Below, piece by piece: positions 56,325 to 58,391 of a stretch of 58,391 bases of DNA; within the stretch, counting starts at the first letter, position 1; each line of letters starts with the position of its first letter. This DNA comes from Paracoccaceae bacterium (GTDB lineage: Bacteria; Pseudomonadota; Alphaproteobacteria; Rhodobacterales; Rhodobacteraceae), in contig DOOI01000091.1 in the NCBI GenBank assembly GCA_003512825.1, positions 1-58,391 on the forward strand, in the 5' to 3' direction. Under the pieces are notes generated by a model. The model did no database searches. It was given only the letters and a program-made list of their open reading frames with translations, and was not told the DNA's origin. Made by a program: the position numbers and the translations under genes.

Positions 56325-58391
56325 TCAGAGGTCGATTGTCAGAATGCCATCCGGGTCGCGGGCGCGCGACTGGCACAGAATAATGGTATCTGATCGCTGC
56401 GCGTTGGATAGCACAAAATCGCGGTGATCGGCTGTGCCTGACAACAGCGTGCATTTGCAGACGCCGCAGATGCCGTCGGCGCATTTGACGTCAATGGCGA
56501 TGCCATGGGCCGTGAGCACGTCGGTGGCCGATTGATCGGCGGGCACCGCGAGCGTGCGGCCAGAGCGGGCAAGGTGCAGCGAAAAGGGGTGGTTTTCGCG
56601 TTCGGGCTGCGCGGGCGCGGAGAAATATTCGAGATGGCGGTTCTCGTCGGGGAAGCCGCCTGTGGTGGCGGCGTCGATCACGGCCTGCATATAGCGGTCG
56701 GGACCGCAGGTGTAGACATGCTGGCCGGGGGCGTAGCGACCCAGAAGCGCCGCAAGATCGGCGCGGGTATTTTCGTTGCTGATATGGAGATGCACCCGGT
56801 CGGCCCATGGGGCTGCGGCAAGATCGGCGAGATACCCGGCCTCGGCGCGGCTGCCGACGGAGTAGTGCAGAGCGAAAGCGCGGCCCAAGGCATGGAGGCG
56901 GTGGGCAAAGGCGATCATCGGGGTCACGCCAATGCCGCCGCCCATCAGGAAGGTGAAGCTTGCATCTTCGGCGAGGGGAAAATGGTTGATCGGTTTGGAA
57001 ATGAAGACCCGTCTGCCGGGGGTAAAGATGCGGTGCATCATGCGGCTGCCGCCCCGGCCCGTATCTTCGCGCAGAACACCGATTTGATAAAGGGAGGGAT
57101 CGGCGGGATTGCCGGACATCGAGTATTGCCGGATGAATTCCGGGGTGACCACCACGTCGATATGCGCGCCTGCCGCCCAATCCGGCAGCGGCGTGCCATC
57201 CGGGGTGCGGAATTCATATTTGGTGACGCTCTGGGTCATTTTCTGGGCCGTGGCGACTTCGACGCGGATCACCGGGCTGTTACCATGATCGGGTGTGCGG
57301 TGGAGGTGGCTTGTGTCGCCAGCGGCAGTGCGGGCGCGATGCTCTTCGGGGGATAGAAGCGCCCGAAATGCAGCGATGCCTGCTTCGCGGTCCATGGGGT
57401 AAGGATAGGGCCATGGCGGGGGTGTCAGAGGCGCGGGATAGACGGCAAGAGTTTGATCTTCGGCGCGAATTTTCAAGCCACGTTGCAGTGAGCGGGCATT
57501 TACGGGGGCTTTGGGCGTGCGATAGGCCCCGTCCTCGTTCAACTCGATATCCCACCACCACTTCTTGACCGGATTGAGGCTGCCGCGCCCGGCCGCGTCA
57601 TCGGCCCATGCAAGGAGGGGCGCGGCGGAGGGCAGGTTCATCGCGGCCCATCGGAAGGGCGCTTCGGCAAAGAGCCCCTCTAGGTTCCACGGACAGGTTT
57701 TCATGCAGCGCCCGCACATCGAGCCGCCTTCGGTGGTCAGGCGGTAGGTGGCGCAGCGCTGGCTATCGGATTTCCAGATTTCATAGCCGTTGAACATCTT
57801 TTTCGGCCCGGCGGTGATGGCCCCAGAGGGGCATTCGCGGGCGCATTTGTTGCAGGCTTCGCAGAAACGTTGCAGGCCAAAATCGATGGGCAGATCATGG
57901 GTGATTGGCATGTCTGTGGTGATGACACCGGATTTGAGGCGGGGGCCGAGGAAGGGGTTGAGGATGACTTCGCCGATCCGGCTGACTTCGCCCAGACCCG
58001 AGAGGAGCAAGAGCGGCGGCTGGAGCACGTCGCCATCCGTGGCCGTATGGGCCTTGGCCCCATAGCCCAAGGCGCGGATATGTTTGGCCAGCACTCCGCC
58101 GATGAGGGAAAAGCGCAGATAGGCGCGCATGGATTGGGCGACGGAAATCCAGTCGTCGCCAGACGCGCCGGACATGGTTTCATAGCCTTGGTCGATAATG
58201 ATCGAAATGGCTTGGCCATGGGGGGGGGTGATTGGTGCGCCTGTCGCGTCGTGGGAATACCAGACCCAATCAGGCGCAGCAGAGAGGCCCACGGCATCGG
58301 CACCCAGCCAATAGGCCGTGGCTTTGATCAGGTCGGCGTTGGATTGGGCATCGGAGGGGCGGGGACCTGAGGGGTTTGCGGTGCCATCTTG
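56325..58391 (-). CDS. Reductive-dehalogenase-like protein fused to flavin reductase and ferredoxin domains (N-terminus cut)
   Basis: The open frame runs past base 58391, leaving 688 visible residues. Residue numbers below count from the window edge. First, a B12-type dehalogenase/QueG-like core (YWLGADAVGL, PDWVWYSHDA) followed by two ferredoxin clusters: C177-x2-C180-x2-C183-x3-C187 (CEACNKCARECP) and C213 with C226-x2-C229-x3-C233. Then a reductase of the phthalate dioxygenase reductase type (MGGGIGVTPMIAFAH, YTCGPDRYM), and a C-terminal [2Fe-2S] domain with C637-x4-C642-x2-C645 and a last Cys near 673 (CADGICGVC, ILCQSRA). This layout matches self-sufficient NAD(P)H-driven dehalogenases such as BhbA; substrate unknown. 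Confidence 0.85.
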   Translation of the reverse strand, partial: QDGTANPSGPRPSDAQSNADLIKATAYWLGADAVGLSAAPDWVWYSHDATGAPITPPHGQAISIIIDQGYETMSGASGDDWISVAQSMRAYLRFSLIGGVLAKHIRALGYGAKAHTATDGDVLQPPLLLLSGLGEVSRIGEVILNPFLGPRLKSGVITTDMPITHDLPIDFGLQRFCEACNKCARECPSGAITAGPKKMFNGYEIWKSDSQRCATYRLTTEGGSMCGRCMKTCPWNLEGLFAEAPFRWAAMNLPSAAPLLAWADDAAGRGSLNPVKKWWWDIELNEDGAYRTPKAPVNARSLQRGLKIRAEDQTLAVYPAPLTPPPWPYPYPMDREAGIAAFRALLSPEEHRARTAAGDTSHLHRTPDHGNSPVIRVEVATAQKMTQSVTKYEFRTPDGTPLPDWAAGAHIDVVVTPEFIRQYSMSGNPADPSLYQIGVLREDTGRGGSRMMHRIFTPGRRVFISKPINHFPLAEDASFTFLMGGGIGVTPMIAFAHRLHALGRAFALHYSVGSRAEAGYLADLAAAPWADRVHLHISNENTRADLAALLGRYAPGQHVYTCGPDRYMQAVIDAATTGGFPDENRHLEYFSAPAQPERENHPFSLHLARSGRTLAVPADQSATDVLTAHGIAIDVKCADGICGVCKCTLLSGTADHRDFVLSNAQRSDTIILCQSRARDPDGILTIDL

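Noticed and set aside
56325..58391. Epoxyqueuosine reductase QueG
   Set aside because: QueG shares the B12/two-cluster core but has no phthalate-reductase and [2Fe-2S] extension, and queuosine genes are not nearby.

Overview
The window looks like a chromosomal segment of a marine Roseobacter-type alphaproteobacterium (Rhodobacterales, Rhodobacteraceae). The reasons are high GC, class I lysyl-tRNA synthetase, the gene order rpoZ-rsh-DUF2062-pdxJ-acpS-lepB-rnc-era-DUF1491-recO, several family-restricted proteins (DUF6473, DUF1491, DUF3429), and a SAM/SAH riboswitch in front of metK, a class known mainly from Rhodobacterales. No rRNA, tRNA, CRISPR array, complete insertion sequence or prophage was seen. 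Both edges cut genes: sucC on the left and a reductive-dehalogenase-like fusion on the right.

Left part (1-16.5 kb), mostly central carbon metabolism on the minus strand. It carries sucC, pepT, hbd, etfA-etfB, an amidase/HMG-CoA reductase pair, prpE and maeB. Plus-strand accessory genes are scattered among them: a glycosyltransferase, an NTF2-like protein, a YigZ-like protein and a DUF6473 protein. A wrecked mrr restriction gene lies at 4522-4938. Three places carry perfect palindromes centred on TTGCAA; at two of them they come as triplets 1-2 bases apart. Upstream of prpE is a cluster of TTTGCAAA boxes resembling the sites of ScfR/RamB-type short-chain acyl-CoA regulators.

Middle (16.5-43 kb). 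A tightly overlapping nucleoside salvage operon (cupin protein-cdd-deoA-deoB-add) runs into ybeY-corC-lnt, then the riboswitch, metK, an unknown gene and trmB. After these come an MFS transporter, a TerB-like protein, lysK, ttcA, a c-di-GMP phosphodiesterase, yidC-MOSC-engB, two small membrane proteins, a minus-strand group (ispH, DUF3429, rnhA, TRIC-like channel), a hybrid histidine kinase and a NYN-domain protein.

Right part (43-58 kb). folK is followed by the housekeeping block rpoZ to recO (stringent response, vitamin B6, acyl-carrier protein activation, signal peptidase, RNase III, Era, RecO). Between rnc and era sit a P-loop kinase-like gene and an AT-richer secreted-type nuclease. The last 4.4 kb is an accessory minus-strand cluster: a TetR regulator, a sulfatase-superfamily hydrolase, and a gene joining a B12/2x[4Fe-4S] reductive-dehalogenase-type module to a flavin reductase and a [2Fe-2S] ferredoxin domain. 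This cluster is the best candidate for an unusual catabolic system here.
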